Below, piece by piece: positions 1-6,390 of a DNA stretch of 7,182 nt. Under the pieces are notes generated by a model. The model searched no databases, was not told the DNA's origin, and worked only from the letters and a program-made list of their open reading frames with translations. This DNA comes from JBBKWH01 sp041165345 (GTDB taxonomy: Bacteria; Pseudomonadota; Gammaproteobacteria; Pseudomonadales; Moraxellaceae): NCBI GenBank assembly GCA_041165345.1, contig JBEANQ010000127.1, positions 1 through 7,182 on the forward strand, read 5' to 3'. Numbering within the stretch: the first letter of the stretch is position 1; every line of letters starts with the position of its first letter. A program made the position numbers and the translations under genes.

Positions 1-530
<530 letters not shown>

Positions 531-539
<9 letters not shown>

Positions 540-553
540 ATGAGGCGGTTTAG
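531..553. repeat. Short direct repeat GCGGTTTAG at the convergent gene ends
   Basis: The nonamer GCGGTTTAG occurs at 531-539 and again at 545-553. The first copy supplies the last codons and TAG stop of dnaX. The second contains the stop codon of the minus-strand DUF2628 gene (TTA on the plus strand, 550-552). It may be a small local duplication at the convergent junction. There is no obvious hairpin terminator between the two genes. It is short enough to be chance. Confidence 0.5.
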
Positions 554-1482
554 TCGTCGAGTTGACACCCTTGAGGCGACTCTTGGCGACCAATAGAGGT
601 CATACAGACCCAACGGTTGGCCCGCTGATACAAGGTAAGGTGTTCGCCATTTAACGTGTCTACCGGCCACGGGGCATGGGTCAGCGTTAACTGAACCACA
701 CACCCACTGTCACGCGGCACGCCATCTGCCTGCGCCAACACCCGTATGGGTCCCAATTGATCGATTTGTGCTTGTGTGGCCAAGGCCAGCCCAACGGGGC
801 ACGATTGCTGCTGTTGCATGATTGCCGCTACCCGCTGCTGTGCTTCTTGTGTCACGTCATAGGCATTGAGCATGATGGTGCGTCGTACATAAGTGGCATA
901 CATGGGCAAATATAAGGTCTGAATGGTCATCAAGACAAAACCAAACAGTGCAAATGACAGGATCAAGCCCATCCAATGAGTGCCGCCTTCGCGTTGTAAA
1001 TGCGCCTGTTGTTCATGTTTGGGGTGATGTTGAGCCAAGGTGTCGCTGATCTCGCGCCGTGCCACCCGATAATAATACGCATCTGCCCACATGGCGGTGA
1101 GTAATGACCAACCCAACGCCATGACTGCCACCACACCCATCCGCATCGGCCAGTGCCATGACGCATCAACAAAAGGCAACAGCGCCGTCTCGAGCATCAC
1201 CAACAAGAGTGTGGTGATTAAATGCAAAAACGACCATCCCACCACGGCATAGACCAAGCCGTCTAAAAATCTGCCGCGATACAGCATCCATGGTAGGGTC
1301 ATCCAAAACGCCGCCCAATGCCAACGCGGGGCGAGTTGTTGTCCTTGGTCAAAAGAGGCAAACCGTTTCAGATAGTAGGCTTGTGAGCGTGTTCCAATAA
1401 ACCATTGATCGAGTGTCTGACGTTGTGTGACAGACAACTCAGGATGGTAGAACGGAGGCGGAGATGAGCGATCAAACAGCAT
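550..1482 (-). CDS. DUF2628-type membrane protein with pilin-like C-terminal domain
   Basis: The product is 310 residues with no known function. Residues about 35-150 look like DUF2628: an aromatic start (YYLKRF), then HWAAFWMTLPWMLYRG, two hydrophobic spans (about 74-104 and 111-133) and the closing AYYYRVARREI. A charged His-rich linker (150-168) follows, then a third membrane span (about 170-192). From LPMYATYVRR (192-201) on, the protein resembles the body of a type IV major pilin after its N-terminal helix. It has P-x-Y-x-x-Y-x-x-R, an amphipathic helix rich in Ala/Gln, a beta-rich region, and a WVC...PQGC end (W291, C293, C306) like the pilin disulfide loop. C228 and C261 add a second cysteine pair. 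No prepilin peptidase site (G then FxxxE) precedes the span, so it is unlikely to assemble into a pilus. The ATG at 1482 lacks a clear ribosome site. The gene lies 78 bases after the Tim44-like gene on the same strand and may be co-transcribed. Coding status is sure; the pilin reading is inference. Confidence 0.85.
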   Translation of the reverse strand: MLFDRSSPPPFYHPELSVTQRQTLDQWFIGTRSQAYYLKRFASFDQGQQLAPRWHWAAFWMTLPWMLYRGRFLDGLVYAVVGWSFLHLITTLLLVMLETALLPFVDASWHWPMRMGVVAVMALGWSLLTAMWADAYYYRVARREISDTLAQHHPKHEQQAHLQREGGTHWMGLILSFALFGFVLMTIQTLYLPMYATYVRRTIMLNAYDVTQEAQQRVAAIMQQQQSCPVGLALATQAQIDQLGPIRVLAQADGVPRDSGCVVQLTLTHAPWPVDTLNGEHLTLYQRANRWVCMTSIGRQESPQGCQLDD

Positions 1483-1512
1483 GCGCGTGTCACAGGTGGC
1501 CAGCGATGAAGA

Positions 1513-1529
1513 GCCAGTTTAACACTGGC
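1513..1529 (-). other. Inverted repeat between the Tim44-like and DUF2628 genes
   Basis: GCCAGT and ACTGGC form a perfect 6-bp stem around a 5-base loop in the 78-base gap. On the minus strand it is followed by TCTTCATC, which is only a weak U-tract. It could be an attenuating terminator between the two genes or a protein-binding site. I cannot decide between these. Confidence 0.35.
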
Positions 1530-1560
1530 CGTCATGCGTGCAGTTGATGAGGTGGGGTGT

Positions 1561-2472
1561 TTAGGCGTTTTGCTGAATCCCCGCCACCAGCCAATCAGTG
1601 CCTTGCAGGTCTTTGACAAAATGCCATGTTTCGTTAAAGGGGACGGCAGGGGCGTCAAGGGATTCGCTGACCATGCCGCTAAAACGCACACTGGCAATGT
1701 GCTGTGAGCCTTCGGTGCTGCTGTCAATCACTTGGGCATTTAACTGCGGAAACTCGGCAGTGTCGTGGTTGCTCATCACCTCATCTTGCACCTGTTGGTA
1801 CATCTCAGGGGTGAAGTAGCGGCGTAGTTCTTCAATGTGGCTGCTGTTGTTCATGGTTTGCAAGTGCAAAAAGTTGGCACGAGCCATGCGCAAAAACGCG
1901 GCTTTGGTCATGCCGTCGGGTAAGGTGTCTGTGCCTAAAAATGGACTGGCTGGGGCAAAGCCACCCATGCTGTCACTCGGGTTTGGCGTAGGTACAAAAG
2001 GCTGTTGGGGCGTGCGATAGGGTGCATAGGCAGCAGCAGCGGCTTTTTTGGCGGCAAAGCGTCGATAGATGAAATACCCCAATCCCGCCAAGAGAATGAG
2101 CCAAAACCAACTGATCCCGCTGCTAGGTTGAGCCGTGGGTTGTGATGTGGGGTAGGACATGGGGGGAGTCGGTGCTGCTTGCGCATTGTTGGCATGACCC
2201 AGCACATAACCTGCTGCGCCTGCGGCAACGGCAGCCCCTGCGACGGTTCCCATACCGATTCCACGACTACGTTGGGCGCTGCCGCGCTGCGACTGATACC
2301 CTGTATTGTTGCTGGTATTGCTGGGGCGATACGCTGTGCTAGCGTTTGTTCTGCTTGAGCGACTCATGCCATAACTTTTGCCACCGCCCATGCGCTTGGC
2401 TTCGGCCAATGGCGACAACACCAGTGTGGTAATCATTAAGACGGCCAACAGACTGCGGGTGTGGGTGTTCAT
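1561..2472 (-). CDS. Tim44-like domain protein, exported or membrane-anchored
   Basis: The product is 303 residues from the ATG at 2472, which has GGA seven bases upstream. A TTG at 2484 is in frame but has a poorer site. The N-terminus is a signal peptide (basic start, hydrophobic LLAVLMITTLVLSPL, then AEA-K near residue 25). It runs into KRMGGGKSYGMSRS, a hallmark of bacterial Tim44-domain proteins. A Ser/Asn/Arg-rich stretch is followed by a Gly/Ala-rich hydrophobic segment (about 73-92), a Pro-rich spacer, a strong membrane span (ISWFWLILLAGLGYFIY, about 120-136) and a basic RRFAAKK. Residues about 184-303 form the Tim44-like (NTF2-fold) domain: FLRMARANFLHLQ, a LRRYFTPEMYQQV helix, then strands ending ETWHFV...WLVAGIQQ. 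In mitochondria Tim44 tethers the import motor. The role of the bacterial members is unclear, so I assign no function. It may form a unit with the downstream DUF2628 gene. Confidence 0.88.
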   Translation of the reverse strand: MNTHTRSLLAVLMITTLVLSPLAEAKRMGGGKSYGMSRSSRTNASTAYRPSNTSNNTGYQSQRGSAQRSRGIGMGTVAGAAVAAGAAGYVLGHANNAQAAPTPPMSYPTSQPTAQPSSGISWFWLILLAGLGYFIYRRFAAKKAAAAAYAPYRTPQQPFVPTPNPSDSMGGFAPASPFLGTDTLPDGMTKAAFLRMARANFLHLQTMNNSSHIEELRRYFTPEMYQQVQDEVMSNHDTAEFPQLNAQVIDSSTEGSQHIASVRFSGMVSESLDAPAVPFNETWHFVKDLQGTDWLVAGIQQNA

Positions 2473-2507
2473 GTGCGGATCCAAAATAAGTTCAAGCGAG
2501 CCAAGGC

Positions 2508-2540
2508 TACCCTAGCATGGTGGCGTGCGGGTTGCGCAAC
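2508..2540 (-). promoter_or_regulatory. Possible promoter of the Tim44-like gene
   Basis: Read on the minus strand, TGCTAGGGT resembles an extended -10 element (TGnTAnnnT). TTGCGC lies 19 bases upstream of TAGGGT, a long spacer for a -35 box. The -35 lies inside the perfect 10-bp palindrome GTTGCGCAAC (2531-2540), which could be an operator. The match is weak and nothing outside the sequence supports it. Confidence 0.3.
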
Positions 2541-2543
2541 TGG

Positions 2544-2578
2544 CTGTGGTGTCTGTGTATGATGACCGTAAACCACAG
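2544..2578. other. Inverted repeat CTGTGGT / ACCACAG after radA
   Basis: A perfect 7-bp inverted repeat (2544-2550 and 2572-2578) has a 21-base loop and lies just past the radA stop codon. There is no U-run after it on the minus strand, so it is not a typical intrinsic terminator. It could still end or stabilise the radA transcript, or be chance. Confidence 0.3.
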
Positions 2579-2599
2579 AAATGGTCACAAAAACAGCCG

Positions 2600-4006
2600 T
2601 TAGTCAGTGTTGATATTGCCATCAGCCACTTCAAATGCGGCATCTAGGGCTTCTTGCAAGCGCCCCACACCAATGACCCGCATCCCGTCAACGTCTTGTT
2701 TGGGGGCGTTGCCTTTGGGCACAATCGCCAACTTAAAGCCATGTTTGGCGGCTTCACGCAGGCGCTCTTGACCGTTGGGTACAGGACGAATTTCACCCGA
2801 CAGCCCGACTTCACCAAACACCGCCAAATGCTGCGGTAAGGCTTTGCCACGCAAGCTAGAGGCACAGGCCATTAGCACGGCCAAGTCTGAGCCGGTTTCT
2901 AACACCTTAACCCCACCGACCACGTTCACAAACACGTCTTGCCCGCTCATTTGAATCCCACCATGCCGGTGCATCACGGCCAGCAACATCGCCAAGCGGT
3001 TTTGGTCTAGACCCAGCGCAACGCGGCGCGGTTGGCCTGCGGCGTCATCCACCAAGGCTTGTACTTCAACCAATAGGGGGCGTGTGCCTTCGCGGCTGAC
3101 CATCACAATACTGCCCGCAATGGCTTCGTCATAGCGGCTCAGAAAAATTGCTGATGGGTTGGCCACTTCACGCAGGCCGCGATCAGTCATGGCAAAGACG
3201 CCAAGCTCGTTGACTGCCCCAAAGCGGTTTTTGACCGCCCGAATCATGCGAAAACGCGAGTCGGATTCGCCTTCAAAATACAAAACGCAGTCCACCATGT
3301 GTTCCAGCACGCGGGGTCCGGCCAGTGCGCCTTCTTTGGTGACGTGACCGACCAAAAACAACGCTGTACCGGTTTGTTTGGCATAGCGGGTGAGTAAGGC
3401 TGCCGATTCCCGAATTTGCGACACCCCACCGGGTGCGGACTGGATGGTTTCGGTGTAGAGCGTTTGGATCGAGTCCAAAATCGCGACGGCGGGTTTTTGT
3501 TCTGTCAGGGTGGCGCAGATGGTTTCGACGCAGGTTTCGGCCATCACGTTGAGCTGGTCGGCGGGCAATTCAAGGCGACTGGCACGCAAGGCCACTTGAG
3601 ACAGTGATTCTTCACCCGTCACATATAGCGCGCTCATGTTGGCATGGCTGGCCATGTGGGTGGCAGTTTGCAGCAAGATGGTGGATTTACCAATACCAGG
3701 GTCGCCGCCAATCAAGACCACCGAGCCTTCGACTAAGCCGCCGCCTAGTACGCGGTCAAATTCGCTAATGCCCGTGGTCATGCGGGCGTGTGTGGTGGTG
3801 CTGACTTGGTCGAGGCGGGTCACGGCTGCTGCTTGGCCGGTATAACCACCAGCCGTGGCAGGCGCTTTGCCACGATGGGCGCTGATGGGGTCGGCGCGGC
3901 CTTCAACCAGACAGTTCCATTCGCCACAGTCACTGCATTGGCCTGACCATTTGGAGTGTTGTGTGCCACATTTTTGGCAGATATAAATGGTTTTGGCTTT
4001 GCTCAT
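2600..4006 (-). CDS. radA: DNA repair protein RadA (Sms), RecA-like branch-migration ATPase
   Basis: RadA is a cytoplasmic RecA-related ATPase that speeds branch migration of recombination intermediates and acts as a DnaB-type helicase in recombination and transformation. The product is 468 residues, close to the usual 450-460. Features in order: an N-terminal four-cysteine zinc finger (C10-x2-C13 and C24-x2-C27), Walker A GGDPGIGKST with K107, and Walker B AVAILDS with D178. The RadA signature KNRFG is at 259-263. A C-terminal Lon-protease-like domain (from about 285) carries GGVKVLETGSDLAV and FGEVGLSGEIRPV and is catalytically inactive in this family. All key residues are present and nothing looks broken. 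The start ATG at 4006 puts the zinc finger at the normal distance from the N-terminus, although the ribosome site (GAG) is weak. It is divergent from the small plus-strand genes, and the 180-base gap should hold both promoters. Confidence 0.97.
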   Translation of the reverse strand: MSKAKTIYICQKCGTQHSKWSGQCSDCGEWNCLVEGRADPISAHRGKAPATAGGYTGQAAAVTRLDQVSTTTHARMTTGISEFDRVLGGGLVEGSVVLIGGDPGIGKSTILLQTATHMASHANMSALYVTGEESLSQVALRASRLELPADQLNVMAETCVETICATLTEQKPAVAILDSIQTLYTETIQSAPGGVSQIRESAALLTRYAKQTGTALFLVGHVTKEGALAGPRVLEHMVDCVLYFEGESDSRFRMIRAVKNRFGAVNELGVFAMTDRGLREVANPSAIFLSRYDEAIAGSIVMVSREGTRPLLVEVQALVDDAAGQPRRVALGLDQNRLAMLLAVMHRHGGIQMSGQDVFVNVVGGVKVLETGSDLAVLMACASSLRGKALPQHLAVFGEVGLSGEIRPVPNGQERLREAAKHGFKLAIVPKGNAPKQDVDGMRVIGVGRLQEALDAAFEVADGNINTD

Positions 4007-4035
4007 GGCAGCGGCTCGGACAGAAAACAGAATGC

Positions 4036-4048
4036 GGCATAGGATGCC
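4036..4048. other. Short inverted repeat upstream of radA
   Basis: GGCAT-AGG-ATGCC is a perfect 5-bp stem with a 3-base loop, 30 bases upstream of the radA start codon. It lies in the likely radA leader. It may be an operator half-site pair or a leader hairpin, but its size allows chance. I could not identify a convincing -10/-35 pair for radA nearby. Confidence 0.25.
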
Positions 4049-4068
4049 TGATTGCGGATGGGATCACC

Positions 4069-4152
4069 ATGTCATGTGGATGTGGCACGACCAATATTGA
4101 CGCGATTGATGTCCATGAGTCGTGGATGTCTTCGCCGTCGATATCGTGTTAA
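4069..4152 (+). CDS. Possible 27-residue cysteine-containing small peptide
   Basis: A short ORF begins at ATG 4069 after GGATGGGATCACC, where GGGA is five bases before the start and makes a good ribosome site. It ends at TAA 4150-4152. The peptide begins MSCGCGTTN and ends with SSPSISC, so it has Cys at positions 3, 5 and 27 and a Trp at 19. It has no membrane span. The next gene starts 35 bases later on the same strand and also encodes Cys and Gly-rich sequence, so the two may be co-transcribed. I recognise no family. Metal binding or a redox role is conceivable, but nothing beyond the cysteines supports it. It could equally be chance: the same frame is open upstream to 3961 because it overlaps the radA start region. 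Confidence 0.35.
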   Translation: MSCGCGTTNIDAIDVHESWMSSPSISC

Positions 4153-4176
4153 ATGGCAGTCAAAATAGAGTCGAGT

Positions 4177-4181
4177 AGGGA
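4177..4181 (+). promoter_or_regulatory. Ribosome binding site AGGGA
   Basis: AGGGA lies six bases before the ATG at 4188. It is the best argument that the 99-residue ORF is translated and starts there. Confidence 0.65.
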
Positions 4182-4187
4182 CATATC

Positions 4188-4487
4188 ATGTGGTTTTGGA
4201 TTTTGTTGATCGGGATGGGGGTGATCATTATGGTGATCATTCGTCGTCCACGGTCGACCACAGGCTCACGGTCATCGGGGGGGGATGGTTCACACATGGA
4301 TCATCGTGCCAGTCCCACCCCTGATGCCGATACGGCCACGTCATTTTTGGCCGCTACGGCTTTGCATCAAGGTTTAGCGCATGCTGATCAGGCTGCAAAT
4401 GAGTCCTGTGGTGGTGAGAGTAGCAACGATAACACCAGCGGTGACAGTGGGTGTGGTGGTGGCGGTGATAGTGGCGGTGGTGATTAA
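4188..4487 (+). CDS. Small single-span membrane protein with Gly/Ser/Cys-rich tail
   Basis: The product is 99 residues of unknown function. The N-terminus is a membrane span with no charge before it (WFWILLIGMGVIIMVII, about 2-18). RRPR follows at once, so by the positive-inside rule the tail probably faces the cytoplasm. The middle (about 37-70) is polar and includes HMDHR, and it can form a short Ala-rich helix (TSFLAATALHQGLAHADQAA). The last 26 residues are almost only Gly, Ser, Asp, Asn, Glu and two Cys, ending CGGGGDSGGGD. Similar Gly-rich acidic tails occur at the ends of small exported and membrane proteins (for example TPM-domain proteins), but no such domain is present. A good ribosome site supports the start. 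It is divergent from radA and 115 bases before lptM. Low-complexity sequence makes family assignment by eye impossible. Confidence 0.72.
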   Translation: MWFWILLIGMGVIIMVIIRRPRSTTGSRSSGGDGSHMDHRASPTPDADTATSFLAATALHQGLAHADQAANESCGGESSNDNTSGDSGCGGGGDSGGGD

Positions 4488-4493
4488 CGTTGA

Positions 4494-4517
4494 ATGTGAT
4501 AGATCACTCAACATCAT
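4494..4517 (+). terminator. Possible weak hairpin after the small membrane protein gene
   Basis: GTTGA...TCAAC pair around an inner GTGAT/ATCAC, with a two-base bulge and a very tight loop. It begins seven bases after the stop of the 99-residue protein gene. The following ATCATGCC is not a U-tract, so termination would be inefficient. It may mark the boundary with the lptM promoter. Confidence 0.3.
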
Positions 4518-4539
4518 GCCTCATCGCATGACCTTGCAC

Positions 4540-4567
4540 TTCCATCAGCAGGCGTAAACGCTATACT
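4540..4567 (+). promoter_or_regulatory. Likely sigma-70 promoter of lptM-lysA
   Basis: TATACT at 4562-4567 is a five-of-six match to the -10 box. TTCCAT, 16 bases upstream, is a poor -35. Transcription would start near 4574, giving a leader of about 30 bases before the lptM ATG. The -10 box is convincing; the -35 is not, so an activator may help or expression may be low. Confidence 0.45.
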
Positions 4568-4602
4568 TGCGGCCAAGATTGATAGTGCTGCAAGGATTGT
4601 TC

Positions 4603-4770
4603 ATGCGTTTACGTGTCTGGGGTGTGCTGTTGGTGCTGATACAGCCGCTCGTCCTCACCGCATGTGGTCAAAAAGGCCCGTTATTTCTGCCCTCAACGCC
4701 GCAGGTTCAACCGCAGCCTGCGTCTATTATTCCCTCATCCGCACCACGCTCGGAGCACGCCCCATCATGA
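4603..4770 (+). CDS. lptM: LPS-assembly lipoprotein LptM (YifL family)
   Basis: The product is a 55-residue outer-membrane lipoprotein. In E. coli LptM binds the LptDE translocon and helps mature LptD disulfides for LPS export. The signal peptide has basic residues (MRLR), a hydrophobic core and the lipobox LTAC with C21 as the lipidated cysteine. The family motif CGQKGPLFLP follows directly. The tail is short, Pro/Gln/Ser-rich and disordered. AAGGA six bases before ATG 4603 fixes the start; an upstream in-frame TTG at 4567 would put a non-signal extension in front and lies inside the -10 box. The stop overlaps the lysA start (ATGA), so translation is likely coupled. The lptM-lysA pairing is common in Pseudomonas and relatives. 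Confidence 0.92.
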   Translation: MRLRVWGVLLVLIQPLVLTACGQKGPLFLPSTPQVQPQPASIIPSSAPRSEHAPS

Positions 4771-6017
4771 GTTTTCACCGTCAAGATGGCGTCTTGCACG
4801 CCGAACACGTCGCATTGTCCACATTGGCTGCCCAGCATGGCACGCCGTTATATGTGTATTCGCGGGCGCAATTTGAAGCCAACTATCGCGCCTTTGATCA
4901 AGCCTTTGACTTTATTGATCACCAAGTGTGTTTTGCAGTCAAATCTAACTCCAATATTGCGGTGTTAAATGTGCTGGCCAAGCTGGGTGCGGGTTTTGAC
5001 ATTGTCAGTGGTGGCGAGTTGGCGCGGGTGGTGGCCGCTGGTGGTGACCCTGCCAAAGTGGTGTTTTCGGGACTCGGCAAAACCGAAGCCGAAATCGAAA
5101 CGGCTCTCAAATTGGGTATAGCCTGTTTTAATGTCGAATCGGCTGCTGAACTCGGTCGGATTGACCGTGTCGCGCAGCGCATGGGCGTGCGTGCGCCGGT
5201 ATCCCTGCGGGTGAATCCCGATGTAGACGCGCAAACCCATCCGTATATTTCGACGGGTCTAAAAGAAAATAAATTCGGCGTGCCCAGCGATACGGTTTAT
5301 CAAACCTATCAATTGGCGGCGTCGCTGGTAGGGCTTGAGGTGGTGGGGATTGATTGCCATATTGGTTCACAATTAACCACGACCACCCCGTTTAAAGACG
5401 CGCTCGACAAGATTATTGACATGATTGGTCAGCTTAAAGCGATGGGTATTGCGCTCAAACACATCGACATTGGTGGCGGATTGGGCGTGTGTTACAAAGA
5501 CGAGACCCCGCCAACCCCCGCCGAATACGCCGCCGTATTGCGTCCTGCACTCGAAGCCTTAGGGCTAAAAGTTTATATGGAACCGGGTCGTGCGATTAGT
5601 GCCAATGCGGGTGCATTGCTCACCACGGTTGATTTGCTTAAACCCACGGAACACCGCAACTTTGCCGTAATTGATGCCGCCATGAACGACCTGATTCGGC
5701 CCTCTTTATATGGCGCATGGATGGACATTCAGCCGGTCGCTGTGGCACGCACCGATGATTTAAAATCATGGGACTTGGTCGGCTCAATTTGTGAGACGGG
5801 CGACTTTTTGGGCAAAGACCGCACGCTGTCCTTGCACGCGGGTGATGTGTTGGCCGTGTTGGGTGCAGGCGCGTACGGCTTTGTAATGAGCAGCAACTAC
5901 AACACCCGAGGCCGTGCCGCCGAAGTGATGGTTGATGGTGCAGCGGCGCATGTGGTACGTCAGCGTGAAACGGTTGAGTCGCTGTGGGCGCTGGAAGCGT
6001 TGTTGCCTGAGGCGTGA
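4767..6017 (+). CDS. lysA: Diaminopimelate decarboxylase
   Basis: This PLP enzyme converts meso-diaminopimelate to L-lysine and CO2, the last step of lysine synthesis, in the cytoplasm. The product is 416 residues, the normal length. It is a fold-type III (alanine racemase-like) barrel. The PLP lysine is in FAVKSNSN (K59), followed by GAGFDIVSGGEL. HIGSQ (198-202) and DIGGGLG (234-240) hold the phosphate and the fold. EPGR (272-275) binds phosphate and substrate, CETGD (342-346) carries the catalytic Cys from the partner subunit, and GAGAYG (366-371) holds the PLP-contacting Tyr. All key residues are intact. An in-frame ATG at 4662 would add 35 residues that overlap lptM and do not resemble the family, so I chose 4767, where ATGA overlaps the lptM stop and GGAG lies 11 bases upstream. 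A hairpin follows the gene; dapF, often next in relatives, does not. Confidence 0.97.
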   Translation: MSFHRQDGVLHAEHVALSTLAAQHGTPLYVYSRAQFEANYRAFDQAFDFIDHQVCFAVKSNSNIAVLNVLAKLGAGFDIVSGGELARVVAAGGDPAKVVFSGLGKTEAEIETALKLGIACFNVESAAELGRIDRVAQRMGVRAPVSLRVNPDVDAQTHPYISTGLKENKFGVPSDTVYQTYQLAASLVGLEVVGIDCHIGSQLTTTTPFKDALDKIIDMIGQLKAMGIALKHIDIGGGLGVCYKDETPPTPAEYAAVLRPALEALGLKVYMEPGRAISANAGALLTTVDLLKPTEHRNFAVIDAAMNDLIRPSLYGAWMDIQPVAVARTDDLKSWDLVGSICETGDFLGKDRTLSLHAGDVLAVLGAGAYGFVMSSNYNTRGRAAEVMVDGAAAHVVRQRETVESLWALEALLPEA

Positions 6018-6027
6018 AGGTTAAAGG

Positions 6028-6060
6028 AACGATAAGCCGTCGATATTGCGGCTTATCGTT
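6028..6060 (+). terminator. Perfect 12-bp hairpin after lysA, probable terminator
   Basis: AACGATAAGCCG (6028-6039) pairs perfectly with CGGCTTATCGTT (6049-6060) around a nine-base loop, 10 bases after the lysA stop. The U-tract is short (GTTTAT), so this is an imperfect intrinsic terminator. The 3' arm overlaps the predicted -35 region of higBA, so the element might also serve as an operator. The stem is too long and exact to be chance. Confidence 0.65.
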
Positions 6061-6074
6061 TATCGGTATACAAT
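6046..6074 (+). promoter_or_regulatory. Likely promoter of higB-higA
   Basis: TTGCGG (6046-6051) and TACAAT (6069-6074) are separated by exactly 17 bases. The -10 is a five-of-six match; the -35 keeps only TTG. The small palindrome GTATAC (6066-6071) overlaps the -10, and the 12-bp inverted repeat overlaps the -35. Either could be the site where the HigBA complex represses its own promoter, as is usual in this family. Confidence 0.5.
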
Positions 6075-6101
6075 AAATAAAACCTGTCAGAGTGTGCGCA
6101 T

Positions 6102-6380
6102 GTGATCAAGAGTTTTAAATGTGCGGATACTCAAGCTTTGTTTACAACCGGTAAAACCCGCAAATGGGCTGCCATACAGCGTGTTGCCGAGCGAAAACTG
6201 GCGCAGATTGACGCAGCAACTACGCTTGAGTTTTTGCGCTCACCACCGGGTAACCATTTGGAAAAACTCAGTGGCAATCGTGAAGGGCAGCATAGCATTC
6301 GGATTAATGATCAGTGGCGCATTTGTTTTGTTTGGCAAGATGACGGCGCACATGCGTTAGAAATCGTGGATTATCACTGA
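6102..6380 (+). CDS. higB: HigB-family mRNA-cleaving toxin
   Basis: This 92-residue RelE/ParE-superfamily toxin should cut mRNA on the ribosome and stop growth until it is held by HigA. The sequence follows the HigB pattern from end to end: IKSF at the start, AERKLAQID helix, LRSPPGNHLEKLSG, the SIRINDQWRICF strand pair with R67 and R73, and the closing IVDYH. D90, Y91 and H92 form the catalytic end known from Proteus HigB, so the toxin looks intact. The start is GTG at 6102 because that gives the family N-terminus. An overlapping ATG at 6100 reads straight into TGA. The ribosome site is weak (CAGAG), which would keep toxin output low. The toxin gene comes first and higA follows after 10 bases, the reversed order typical of hig loci. 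Confidence 0.94.
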   Translation: MIKSFKCADTQALFTTGKTRKWAAIQRVAERKLAQIDAATTLEFLRSPPGNHLEKLSGNREGQHSIRINDQWRICFVWQDDGAHALEIVDYH

Positions 6381-6384
6381 GGAG
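6380..6384 (+). promoter_or_regulatory. Strong ribosome binding site of higA (AGGAG)
   Basis: AGGAG begins on the last base of the higB stop codon and lies six bases before the higA ATG. It is much stronger than the higB site, consistent with excess antitoxin. Confidence 0.75.
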
Positions 6385-6390
6385 ATCAGC

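Noticed and set aside
1368..1727. Minus-strand 119-residue ORF
   Set aside because: It overlaps two better genes in another frame and has unstructured composition; it is a shadow.
1935..2264. Minus-strand 109-residue ORF
   Set aside because: It lies wholly within the Tim44-like gene in another frame and shows no family features.
2473..2484. TTG start at 2484 for the Tim44-like protein
   Set aside because: It adds four residues before the signal peptide, while ATG 2472 has a better spaced GGA.
3159..3845. Several plus-strand ORFs of 60-70 residues opposite radA
   Set aside because: They are antisense shadows of an intact conserved gene with Arg/Ser/Pro-rich composition and no ribosome sites.
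4662..4766. Longer lysA start at ATG 4662
   Set aside because: The extra 35 residues overlap lptM and do not resemble DAP decarboxylases; the ATGA overlap at 4767 fits the family length.
4919..5370. Minus-strand ORFs inside lysA
   Set aside because: They are antisense to an intact enzyme gene and mutually overlapping in different frames.
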